Positions 1 through 6,692 of a stretch of 6,692 bases of DNA are shown piece by piece. Numbering within the stretch: the first letter of the stretch is position 1; every line of letters starts with the position of its first letter. The stretch spans positions 1 to 6,692 of the forward strand of contig DAIEQT010000507.1 in NCBI GenBank assembly GCA_027347545.1. The letters are read 5' to 3'. Source of the stretch: Ignavibacteria bacterium (lineage in GTDB: Bacteria > Bacteroidota > Ignavibacteria > Ignavibacteriales > Melioribacteraceae). Below the pieces are notes generated by a model, which did not search any database, was not told the DNA's origin, and worked only from the letters and a program-made list of their open reading frames with translations. The position numbers and the translations under genes were made by a program.

Positions 1-2330
1 TTGCCAACAGCTTTTCCAACAAGCAGCATTGTTTCTCTCTCTTCAATTTCATAATACTTAGTCGGATCAACATAAACTATGTGAGTTACATCCGGAACTT
101 TACCGTTGGAAATAAATTTCTTCGCAGTAAAAACAATTTTATCATTAGGAATATCTTTTGGAATTACGTCCGGGCTAGCTTCACCGGTATAACTTTGTGG
201 TCTGCACTGCAACAAGTATAGGTCTTTCCCGTCATGAGCAAATTCAATATCTACCGGCTGTTTAATTTTTTCTTGAACAATTCTAGTAATAGAACTTATC
301 TGTTTCAAGAAGTTAGTATTGCGGGTTAACCCTTCGAAGGAAACTACAAACTCTTTACTCGGATCGTCAATATCCAACACACCTGGCTGACGCATCATAT
401 TACCTTCAAGAATGGAAAACACGTTTGTAAACTGCGGGTACAATGCACCATACTCATCAAGTAAATTATTAATAGGAATAGATTCAAAATCGTTAGTTTC
501 TAAATTGATCACATCCATGCGTTTAGGAGAGTATCGCCGCATTTCTTCGGGAGAAACATTTATGCGCAAGTTTGGCTGTCCGTGAGAAACTAAAACCGGA
601 TAATCATCGCTGAGTCTATCAACGGCACGCGTTCCTAATCCGGGCACAATGCGCAGTAATCCATCTTCTCTTTTAATTCTAGGCGACCATCGGAATTCGT
701 TATTGCTGAATGCAACTCCGGCGAAAGCAGGGAAAAAGTATTTGCCGATTTTTGTACCTACAACTTCTTGAATCATAACTCCCATTTCTTCATGGAAATC
801 AAGCAGACCCCTTTCGGCTCTATATTCAATTGGGTCCGGTGAGAAAGTTGAGGCGTAAACTTCTGCAATAGCATCCATCAATGCCCAAAGGCGCTGCTGC
901 TTAGTTCCTTGATTAGCAAGAAACAAACTTTTGTATTTGCCGGAAAACGCCGCACCTATTTGATCTTCGAGAAGAGAGGAACTTCTTACTACAAGCGGCT
1001 TGTCTCCAAGATCATCCAGCGCAACAGCTAATCCTTTTATTAGGTCAGGTGGAAATTCGGAATTCTTAAAGAGTTGAACAACGTGAGGATATTCAATTCT
1101 TACTTCATCAATCTCTTTATACTTCTGCTCGAGCACTTCTTCAAGATTGTTATATTGAATGAAAGCTATTACACCATCGGAAGTAATATACCATGTCTTT
1201 GGTGTTTTAATATCTCCAAAAATTTCTTGGTGTTCCGATTCGCGTTGAAGAATATGATAAGCCAAAAATAAACCAGCACTTTTCCCACCAAGTTTGCCAT
1301 GGCTTCCCGATGTGAATATCATTTTATCAATTAGTTTATAAAAGTCGGTGAGTTTAACATATTCTTTTGCTACACTGATATATTCCAGCTGCTCGGTAAA
1401 AAATCTTCTCAGAAGAGAAACACGTAAACCTTTTATTGTTGAAGGTGCAAGCTCGAATTTTTCCGGTGCCATGTGATAAAACTTACGAATGGCATCTGCA
1501 ATTTCCGTAAGGGAAGTATCCTGATTATCCACAACTTTAATTAGTGCGCTGGATTTATCTTCCTGAATCCATTTTTGAATTTTTGCAAGGATAATATCGT
1601 CCGGTAAGTTCTCATCAGCAAGGTTTAGAATTGTATCAACATACTGATCGTAGTTTGTAATCTTACGAAGCTTCAGTGGTTTGTTATCATCATAATGCTG
1701 TTCTTCAACTCCACCCTGACGGGACATGCTGCTTTGACGCATCAACATTTCTGCTTCTTCAACACCTTTCCAGCAAAGTAAGTGAAGCATTTTTCTCAAT
1801 ACGCTCATAAATAAATTCGGATCTGTCTTGCGAATCATATCAAGTACAATACGCCACTCACCTTTGTGTTTGCCATCCACTTGCTCTCGTACAGTCTGCA
1901 GCTCATGGAAAACAACCTTTAATTTTTGATGCAAGATGAAGTGACCAAGCCGGTCTGCAATAGTTGCCAATAGTTTTTTTTCTTCTTTTAGAAATGGACC
2001 AAAATCTGCTTGGGGCATTTCTTCGACATAATAGACAGCAATGTGTCCAACAATTTTATCTTGAACGACAATATCAGATTTGATAACCCACTGAGTTTCT
2101 TTGAAGTCGCTTGTTTGATAAACTATTTCACCGTAGGCTAATTTAGCTCTACAAACATTTGAGTATTGCCAGCCCGGAGGAATTGAATTTATTACCGAAT
2201 GGAAAGCTTGCCGCATCGAAATTTCCGAACGGTTCAAGCTGTCTTCAATTGTGTAAATGCAGTTTAATTCCTTCGCACGCTCGTGAAGCTCAATAACTAA
2301 ATTATCTATAGGCTTTTGGTTATCTAACAT
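1..2330 (-). CDS. GAF-like sensor–PEP/pyruvate-binding (PPDK_N) fusion protein, 3' end outside window
   Basis: The frame runs from ATG at 2330 to the left edge without a stop, giving 776 whole codons. An in-frame TAA at 2336-2334 lies two codons upstream, so this is the first possible start. Residues about 10-145 resemble the GAF-like sensor found in many bacterial signalling proteins: it opens with ELHERAKELNCIY and has IPPGWQY, FKETQW and a late GPFLKEEKKLL helix. Residues 146-335 are a mostly helical linker with EWRIVLDMIRKTD, RKMLHLLCWKGVEEA and LRVSLLRRF. The ATP-grasp domain follows: GGKSAGL (348-354), RSSSLLED (449-456), GLGTRAVDR (564-572), DIEF (694-697) and QCRP (708-711). The protein is more distant from the two upstream genes than they are from each other. 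The coding sequence leaves the window at MLLVGKAVG, just before where GRWG would be expected. It is probably a sensor-controlled phosphotransfer protein; ligand and target are not visible. It should not be called PpsA. Confidence 0.9.
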   Translation of the reverse strand, partial: MLDNQKPIDNLVIELHERAKELNCIYTIEDSLNRSEISMRQAFHSVINSIPPGWQYSNVCRAKLAYGEIVYQTSDFKETQWVIKSDIVVQDKIVGHIAVYYVEEMPQADFGPFLKEEKKLLATIADRLGHFILHQKLKVVFHELQTVREQVDGKHKGEWRIVLDMIRKTDPNLFMSVLRKMLHLLCWKGVEEAEMLMRQSSMSRQGGVEEQHYDDNKPLKLRKITNYDQYVDTILNLADENLPDDIILAKIQKWIQEDKSSALIKVVDNQDTSLTEIADAIRKFYHMAPEKFELAPSTIKGLRVSLLRRFFTEQLEYISVAKEYVKLTDFYKLIDKMIFTSGSHGKLGGKSAGLFLAYHILQRESEHQEIFGDIKTPKTWYITSDGVIAFIQYNNLEEVLEQKYKEIDEVRIEYPHVVQLFKNSEFPPDLIKGLAVALDDLGDKPLVVRSSSLLEDQIGAAFSGKYKSLFLANQGTKQQRLWALMDAIAEVYASTFSPDPIEYRAERGLLDFHEEMGVMIQEVVGTKIGKYFFPAFAGVAFSNNEFRWSPRIKREDGLLRIVPGLGTRAVDRLSDDYPVLVSHGQPNLRINVSPEEMRRYSPKRMDVINLETNDFESIPINNLLDEYGALYPQFTNVFSILEGNMMRQPGVLDIDDPSKEFVVSFEGLTRNTNFLKQISSITRIVQEKIKQPVDIEFAHDGKDLYLLQCRPQSYTGEASPDVIPKDIPNDKIVFTAKKFISNGKVPDVTHIVYVDPTKYYEIEERETMLLVGKAVG

Positions 2331-4066
2331 TTTTTAATTACTCCACAGCTTGTTTTGCCGTCAACTTTTATTTTGAGCGCAGATTCCAATTTAACATGCT
2401 TAACAAAATTTGTTTCGCGAACTATTTTTTGCTGATTCAACCACTTCCAGTCAATAGCAAACTCTCCGTCATAATTGAGTGAAAAATAGCTTACGTTGAA
2501 ACTAGATAAATTGTGAAAGAAATGTGAACCCTGGCTTAACTCAACATTAATTCCAAATAAAGTAGATTCAACAATTACTTTTGCGCCGGCAATCTGTCCC
2601 CAATCAACCGGAATGCCCAGCCATGAATCGGAGCTTCCCCATCTTCCAAATCCAATTAGCAAGTAGGGAGTTTTTGTCTGTACCAATCCTTTATTGAGCG
2701 AATCAATTTCATACGCGATTTTCTGAGTGTCTTTTTTATCAAATGTTTCTGGCTTAACAAAAATTACATCTGTTATATTTTCAACAATACCGTTACCCAT
2801 CACACGTTTGGACGCAAGTAAAACATCCTCAGCATATAGCTCGTCGGTTTTCAAATCTACAACTTCGTCGGAAACAACCATCGGTCTAACTTGAAGAAAT
2901 CCAAAGTATAGTTTGTTTTCACCTCTCGGAATTGTTACAGCAAATTCTATTTCAACCGGATTTTTTAGCTCCTCTTCCGAGACTTTCAGAACAGTTTTGA
3001 TCAAATCATTAAATTTAAATTCGTTCATCGAAAGTAGTTGAGCAAAATTTAACACGCGTGGTCCATCATTTCCGGTTCCCATAACAATTCTATCTGACGT
3101 AGCATCGTAAGTTGAAGCTATGTACTTCAAAGTATTATCATAATCTGCATCTTTAAGATTAGCCAGGCTCATAAACTCTGTTTCTTTAACGGGATTGTAA
3201 TCAAGGAAGTGGCTCATATTAACCGTCCAGAAAGAGTTTTGTGTATTCCTCATAATATCATTTGGATCACCCAATGGCGGACCCGATGTTGGATACACTG
3301 GCGAATAACTCCAGATTATTCCACCATCAACAATTGTTTTGCCTAAACCAAGCGCAAGATTAACAACTCCATCTTCCGGCTTAGCTCTTCCGCTTGGATA
3401 AAAATTATAAGAACGGGCAACGCCGGAAAAGTTTGGATAGAAACGTTCACCATATTTTTGTCCAACAACTTCTTGAATTATCACAGCCATCTTCTCTTCT
3501 TTAATAGTGTGGGAAGATGCTTCAAAATAATCTTTAGATGCTTTAAAATAGACAGAAGCATAAACAAACTTGATTGCTTCAACGAGTTTGTTAAAGCGTT
3601 CATCAATACTTGGCTGGTTATTGGAAATCATTTTAGTGGCGTAAATACCGGCAAACGGATCGTGCATTGCATCTTCCAGCAGACTTGATGAGCGGATTGC
3701 AAGTGGAACGTGAACGTTTTCGATCATACCACGAAGATCGCCAAGAATTTCTACCGGAAGTTCCGCGTGCAGAAATGTTTGAATTATATCTTCATCATGT
3801 TCCTCTGTAACAGCAGCAGTGAACAGATTATTTCTCTCCATAAACCAATCGAAAATCTGTGTGCGGATAATTACCATTTTCGGAATGTTGACTTCTACAC
3901 TCGGAAATTCAGCAGAAGTAAATTTCTCGCGGATAATTTTTTCGATTTGGATTAATCCGCTTCCTTTTCCGCCGCAAGAACCTTCTCCTATAAATGTAAA
4001 CACTTCATCGGATTGAAAAAAACTGCGGTTAAAGTTTGAGACGGTATCATTACATTTATCAGACAT
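2324..4066 (-). CDS. Stand-alone PEP/pyruvate-binding (PPDK_N) protein with C-terminal GRWG/QGSHFF module
   Basis: This complete protein of 580 residues is a paralogue of the ATP-grasp and C-terminal parts of the gene upstream, without its receiver and linker. The ATP-grasp domain starts almost at once: GGKGSGL at 32-38, RSSSLLED at 125-132, MAVIIQEVVG at 193-202, GLGKTIVDGG at 240-249, EIEF at 372-375 and QVRP at 392-395. By analogy with pyruvate phosphate dikinase these provide the ATP-contacting Lys, Arg, Glu, Gln and Arg. The C-terminal module carries GRWG (474-477), WLGIPV (482-487) and QGSHFF (H515). There is no swivelling phosphohistidine domain, PEP barrel, signal peptide or membrane segment, so the protein is probably cytosolic. 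The ATG at 4066 is supported by an AGGA six bases upstream and an in-frame TAA at 4087-4085. Full-length PEP synthases are near 800 residues, so this is not a complete one. An ATP-dependent phosphotransfer role, perhaps with the neighbouring proteins, is inferred; the substrate is unknown. Confidence 0.92.
   Translation of the reverse strand: MSDKCNDTVSNFNRSFFQSDEVFTFIGEGSCGGKGSGLIQIEKIIREKFTSAEFPSVEVNIPKMVIIRTQIFDWFMERNNLFTAAVTEEHDEDIIQTFLHAELPVEILGDLRGMIENVHVPLAIRSSSLLEDAMHDPFAGIYATKMISNNQPSIDERFNKLVEAIKFVYASVYFKASKDYFEASSHTIKEEKMAVIIQEVVGQKYGERFYPNFSGVARSYNFYPSGRAKPEDGVVNLALGLGKTIVDGGIIWSYSPVYPTSGPPLGDPNDIMRNTQNSFWTVNMSHFLDYNPVKETEFMSLANLKDADYDNTLKYIASTYDATSDRIVMGTGNDGPRVLNFAQLLSMNEFKFNDLIKTVLKVSEEELKNPVEIEFAVTIPRGENKLYFGFLQVRPMVVSDEVVDLKTDELYAEDVLLASKRVMGNGIVENITDVIFVKPETFDKKDTQKIAYEIDSLNKGLVQTKTPYLLIGFGRWGSSDSWLGIPVDWGQIAGAKVIVESTLFGINVELSQGSHFFHNLSSFNVSYFSLNYDGEFAIDWKWLNQQKIVRETNFVKHVKLESALKIKVDGKTSCGVIKKC
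2341..2344 (-). promoter_or_regulatory. Ribosome binding site of the GAF–PPDK_N gene, inside the upstream gene
   Basis: On the minus strand GGAG stands ten bases before the ATG at 2330, within the last codons of the stand-alone PPDK_N gene. The start overlaps that gene's TAG stop (ATGTTAG). The arrangement fits translational coupling and supports this start. Confidence 0.55.
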
Positions 4067-4129
4067 TGTTGATCCTAAAACATTTTATGAAGTAATTCTA
4101 CTTGATAGTAAATTTAGTTGATTCGGTCG
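4067..4129 (-). other. Short intergenic spacer, no clear terminator or promoter
   Basis: This 63-base AT-rich spacer separates the receiver-fused gene from the stand-alone gene. A weak six-pair hairpin with an ATCA loop can be drawn around TACTATCAAGTA, but it has no GC-rich stem and no T run after it. I see no convincing -35/-10 pair. Co-transcription across the spacer is the likely reading. Confidence 0.5.
4073..4076 (-). promoter_or_regulatory. Ribosome binding site of the stand-alone PPDK_N gene
   Basis: On the minus strand AGGA precedes the ATG at 4066 with a six-base spacer. With the in-frame TAA at 4087-4085 it fixes the start of the 580-residue protein. Confidence 0.55.
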
Positions 4130-6692
4130 CTATTTGCCATTCATTCCGTTTTTCGGTTTAGCGATTATTCCTCTCCCCCTATGCCCATCAATCTTAATTG
4201 TAATTGGTTCATGCAAATGAATGTGCTTAACAAATTCTTTACTATCAGAAACCTTATGTCCTTCAAGCCAGTTCCAATTAACAAAACCTTGTTCGGTGTA
4301 TTCATCAACAGTAAAATAACCTACTTTGAATGAGGTAAGATTTTGAAAAAAGTGAGAACCTTGCGAAGGCTGAACGTTGAAATCCTTAAAGTTGGCTTCT
4401 ACAATTGCACGTGCGCCGCTAATCTGTTCCCATGTAACGGGAATGCCAAGCCATGGATCGAGAGTCCCCCATCTGCCAACTCCAATAAGTAAGTAAGGAT
4501 AACCGCCATTAACAAGGCTGGAATTAAGCTGAGCGATTTCGTGTGCAACTTCCAATGTATTTTTCCTATCAAACTTAGACAGATCAATAAATACTACATC
4601 TTTAACATCTTGAATCAAACCGTGTCCTAAAACATTTTCGCTTCTGCATAGCAATTCATCATCGTGATAATGTTCAATATCAAGCTGCTCAATTTCATTA
4701 TTGATTACAAGCGGACGCATTTGCAGCAGACCAAACTCTTTTGGTTTTCCTTCCGGCACAGTTAAGTTTACCGCAAACTCAATTTCAATTGGTGATGCTG
4801 TTCCCCATCCGCCCATTTCAAGCAGCAATTCTAAAATTTGAGGAAGAGGAAATACGTTGTACTTAAGAATCGGTGCCATCGAAAATATTTTAGGTCCGTC
4901 CCGGTCAACTCCATCATAAACGGCATTGTTATCTAAAGAATATGTTGAGCCAACTGTATTTAGCGTTCCATCATTTACGGCATCGCTCAAGTAATATTTT
5001 TTTACGAGTCTGTCTTCTGCAATTCCATCATCCAAATACTCTTCGTTCAGATCAAGAGCAAAGAATTCTTTTGGCGAATATTTCAACAAATCATCTATAG
5101 TTGGGAATTGCAAATTATGCTGCGGCTGCTTTGGGCAGAATCTATAAGTCAATCCACCTTCGACAATTGATTTTCCAAGTCCCGGCGCAACAGAAACAAT
5201 TCCATCGGTAGATTTAAGCGGCGGAGTTGGATAAAAATTATACGACTTTGCTACGCCGGAAAATTCCGGATAATATTTTCCGTTGTGAGTGGCACCTACA
5301 AGTTTCTGAATTATCACCGCCATCTTTTCTTCTTCAAGACGGTAAGAAGTTACTCGTATGTAATCTTTTGATTTAGAGTAAAAGATGGAAACATAAATTC
5401 TTTTAATGGCATGAATGAGCTGCTTCAATCTCACTTTAACATCGGGATTATTATTCGGCAGCATGAAAGTATCGTAAACGCCGGCAAACGGCTGCCCTTG
5501 AGAATCTTCCAGTAAACTTGAAGAACGCACAGCAATTGGCTCGTGAACAACTTCGAGAAACTCTTCCAAGCTTTTCTTAGCATCTTCCGGAAACAAATCT
5601 GCTTCAAAAAACTTTTTCTTTAACTCTTCATCGTTCTGAGATAATAAAGCAAACTCCCGCAATTCATTATCATCTAAGAACTGATCAAAAACATCTGTAG
5701 CAACAACAACGGCAGCCGGAACAAATATTTTCACTCCCTCAAAGCGATATCGGATTTCGAAATTGCTTAGTAATGTATTTACAAATCCAAGACCGCGTGC
5801 TTTACCGCCTAGCGAGCCGCCCCCTATTCTTGCAAATGTTGTTGTTATATCAAACGAATCCTTGTGGAAATCGGAGATCACCCCAATCTGACGCGATTTT
5901 CTAAATTCACGCAAAGATTCTATCAGTAAATTTCTGAGCAAAGATATTTCCGCAAAGTCATCAACTCTTTTAGGACGCAATTGGTGGGCAAGCCAAAATT
6001 CAGTTCTTGCTTTTAGCCATACTGAAAAGTGGTTACGCGAAGCATGATATTTTATAGATTCATCCGGTACAATTTTTAATTGCTCTTCAAGCTCGTATAA
6101 GTTTGTTGCCATTCCAACTTCATCACCGTTTTGAGTTCTAAAAACGAAATGACCGAAGCCAAAATTTTCAGTCATAAAATGTTTTACATCTTCCAGGAGT
6201 GTTGGCGAATCCTTAAGTAAAAATTTAGCGCCGTTCGCCACTGCTTCTTCCGCATGATCTTGATTTGTAGATTGAAGTAAAATTGGAATATCCGGCTGAA
6301 TCTGTTTTACATTTTTGCAAAACATTATCCCCGCGGTTGAATCTTGCTCACCGTTTCTTGTAAAGTCAATATCGGAAATTACGCCAAGAATAAACTCTCT
6401 GTACTTTTCAAAATATTCCCACGCCTCATTATAGTTTGAGCAGAGAAGGATTTTTGGACGCGCCCGCATCCGTAAAAATTTGTGAGAGAGGTTAATTCCT
6501 TCAGAAATCAAACTTTGAGATTGTTTAAGTACTTCGGTGTAAATCAACGGTAGGTACGATGAATAAAACCGGACGCTGTCTTCTATCAAGATTATAGATT
6601 GAACACCAACTTTTTGAGTGTCGTGCTCTACGTTAATTTTGTCTTCTAGAAATTTAATAATGCCGAGAATTATTCTGTAGTCACCTTGCCAA
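4130..6692 (-). CDS. Receiver-domain–PEP/pyruvate-binding (PPDK_N) fusion protein, 5' end outside window
   Basis: The reading frame is open from the stop at 4130-4132 to the right edge, giving 853 visible residues (numbered here from the first whole codon, 6691-6689). A TTG at 6589 has been available as a start, but it falls inside the first strand of a receiver domain, so the real start lies beyond the window. Residues about 32-170 form a receiver: acid pair E37-D38 (IILIED), likely phospho-acceptor D107 in VISDIDF, S141/T142 in LLQST and K160 in LLKDSP. A linker of about 110 residues follows. The ATP-grasp domain then shows GGKARGL (295-301), RSSSLLED (from R389), IEIEF (E636, E638) and QMRP (Q657, R659), matching the nucleotide-binding residues of pyruvate phosphate dikinase. 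The C terminus has GRWG (739-742) and QGSHFF (H780). No TGG-type phosphohistidine domain or PEP barrel is present, so a PpsA/PpdK label would mislead. A signal-controlled phosphotransferase is inferred; the substrate is unknown. Confidence 0.9.
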   Translation of the reverse strand, partial: WQGDYRIILGIIKFLEDKINVEHDTQKVGVQSIILIEDSVRFYSSYLPLIYTEVLKQSQSLISEGINLSHKFLRMRARPKILLCSNYNEAWEYFEKYREFILGVISDIDFTRNGEQDSTAGIMFCKNVKQIQPDIPILLQSTNQDHAEEAVANGAKFLLKDSPTLLEDVKHFMTENFGFGHFVFRTQNGDEVGMATNLYELEEQLKIVPDESIKYHASRNHFSVWLKARTEFWLAHQLRPKRVDDFAEISLLRNLLIESLREFRKSRQIGVISDFHKDSFDITTTFARIGGGSLGGKARGLGFVNTLLSNFEIRYRFEGVKIFVPAAVVVATDVFDQFLDDNELREFALLSQNDEELKKKFFEADLFPEDAKKSLEEFLEVVHEPIAVRSSSLLEDSQGQPFAGVYDTFMLPNNNPDVKVRLKQLIHAIKRIYVSIFYSKSKDYIRVTSYRLEEEKMAVIIQKLVGATHNGKYYPEFSGVAKSYNFYPTPPLKSTDGIVSVAPGLGKSIVEGGLTYRFCPKQPQHNLQFPTIDDLLKYSPKEFFALDLNEEYLDDGIAEDRLVKKYYLSDAVNDGTLNTVGSTYSLDNNAVYDGVDRDGPKIFSMAPILKYNVFPLPQILELLLEMGGWGTASPIEIEFAVNLTVPEGKPKEFGLLQMRPLVINNEIEQLDIEHYHDDELLCRSENVLGHGLIQDVKDVVFIDLSKFDRKNTLEVAHEIAQLNSSLVNGGYPYLLIGVGRWGTLDPWLGIPVTWEQISGARAIVEANFKDFNVQPSQGSHFFQNLTSFKVGYFTVDEYTEQGFVNWNWLEGHKVSDSKEFVKHIHLHEPITIKIDGHRGRGIIAKPKNGMNGK

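Noticed and set aside
1074..1271. Plus-strand open frame of 65 codons
   Set aside because: It lies wholly inside the GAF-fused gene on the other strand, has no recognisable motif and is a shadow of that coding sequence.
3458..4016. Three overlapping plus-strand open frames of 65-81 codons
   Set aside because: They are antisense to the ATP-grasp motifs of the stand-alone gene; their compositions look like reverse reading of a real gene.
4098..4118. Hairpin in the intergenic spacer as a terminator
   Set aside because: The stem is short and AT-rich with a G-U pair and no following T run; it would not be a convincing intrinsic terminator.
4118..4333. Plus-strand open frame of 71 codons
   Set aside because: Antisense to the conserved C-terminal module of the receiver-fused gene, with no ribosome site or motif of its own.
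4399..4587. Minus-strand open frame of 62 codons in another frame
   Set aside because: It overlaps the GRWG region of the receiver-fused gene out of frame; a by-product of that coding sequence.
1..6692. Annotating the genes as ppsA or ppdK
   Set aside because: The ATP-grasp domain matches, but the phosphohistidine and PEP/pyruvate barrel domains are missing from the complete proteins, so the metabolic reaction is not supported.
1..6692. The same seven bases (TTGCCAA) at both ends of the window as a terminal repeat
   Set aside because: Both copies are inside coding sequence, seven bases is too short to mean anything, and no mobile-element gene is present.

Overview
The window holds three consecutive genes, all on the minus strand and tightly packed. 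Read in transcription order (right to left) they are a receiver-fused gene entering from the right edge (4130-6692), a stand-alone gene (2324-4066) and a GAF-like-sensor-fused gene running off the left edge (1-2330). All three encode the nucleotide-binding (ATP-grasp, PPDK_N / PEP-pyruvate-binding) domain of the PEP synthase / pyruvate phosphate dikinase superfamily. The only intergenic space is 63 bases between the first two genes. The second and third genes overlap by 7 bases. No RNA gene, mobile element, CRISPR array or convincing terminator is visible, and the plus strand carries no credible gene.

None of the proteins, as far as they can be seen, has the swivelling phosphohistidine domain (TGG...SH type) or the C-terminal PEP-binding TIM barrel that make PpsA or PpdK a complete enzyme. 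The two proteins whose C termini are visible instead end in a shared module of about 110 residues. Its hallmarks are GRWG, WLGIPV and an invariant QGSHFF. The third gene is cut by the window edge just before the place where this module would begin.

The first gene adds an apparently intact two-component receiver with an unusually long first helix. The third adds a GAF-like sensor and a helical linker. The simplest reading is a set of ATP-dependent phosphotransfer or nucleotide-sensing proteins wired to signalling inputs, rather than gluconeogenic enzymes. Their substrate and acceptor cannot be read from the sequence.

The AT-rich codon use, the dense co-directional layout and the style of the proteins suggest a Bacteroidota/Ignavibacteria-like bacterium. 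This is a judgement from recollection of similar proteins, not a search result.
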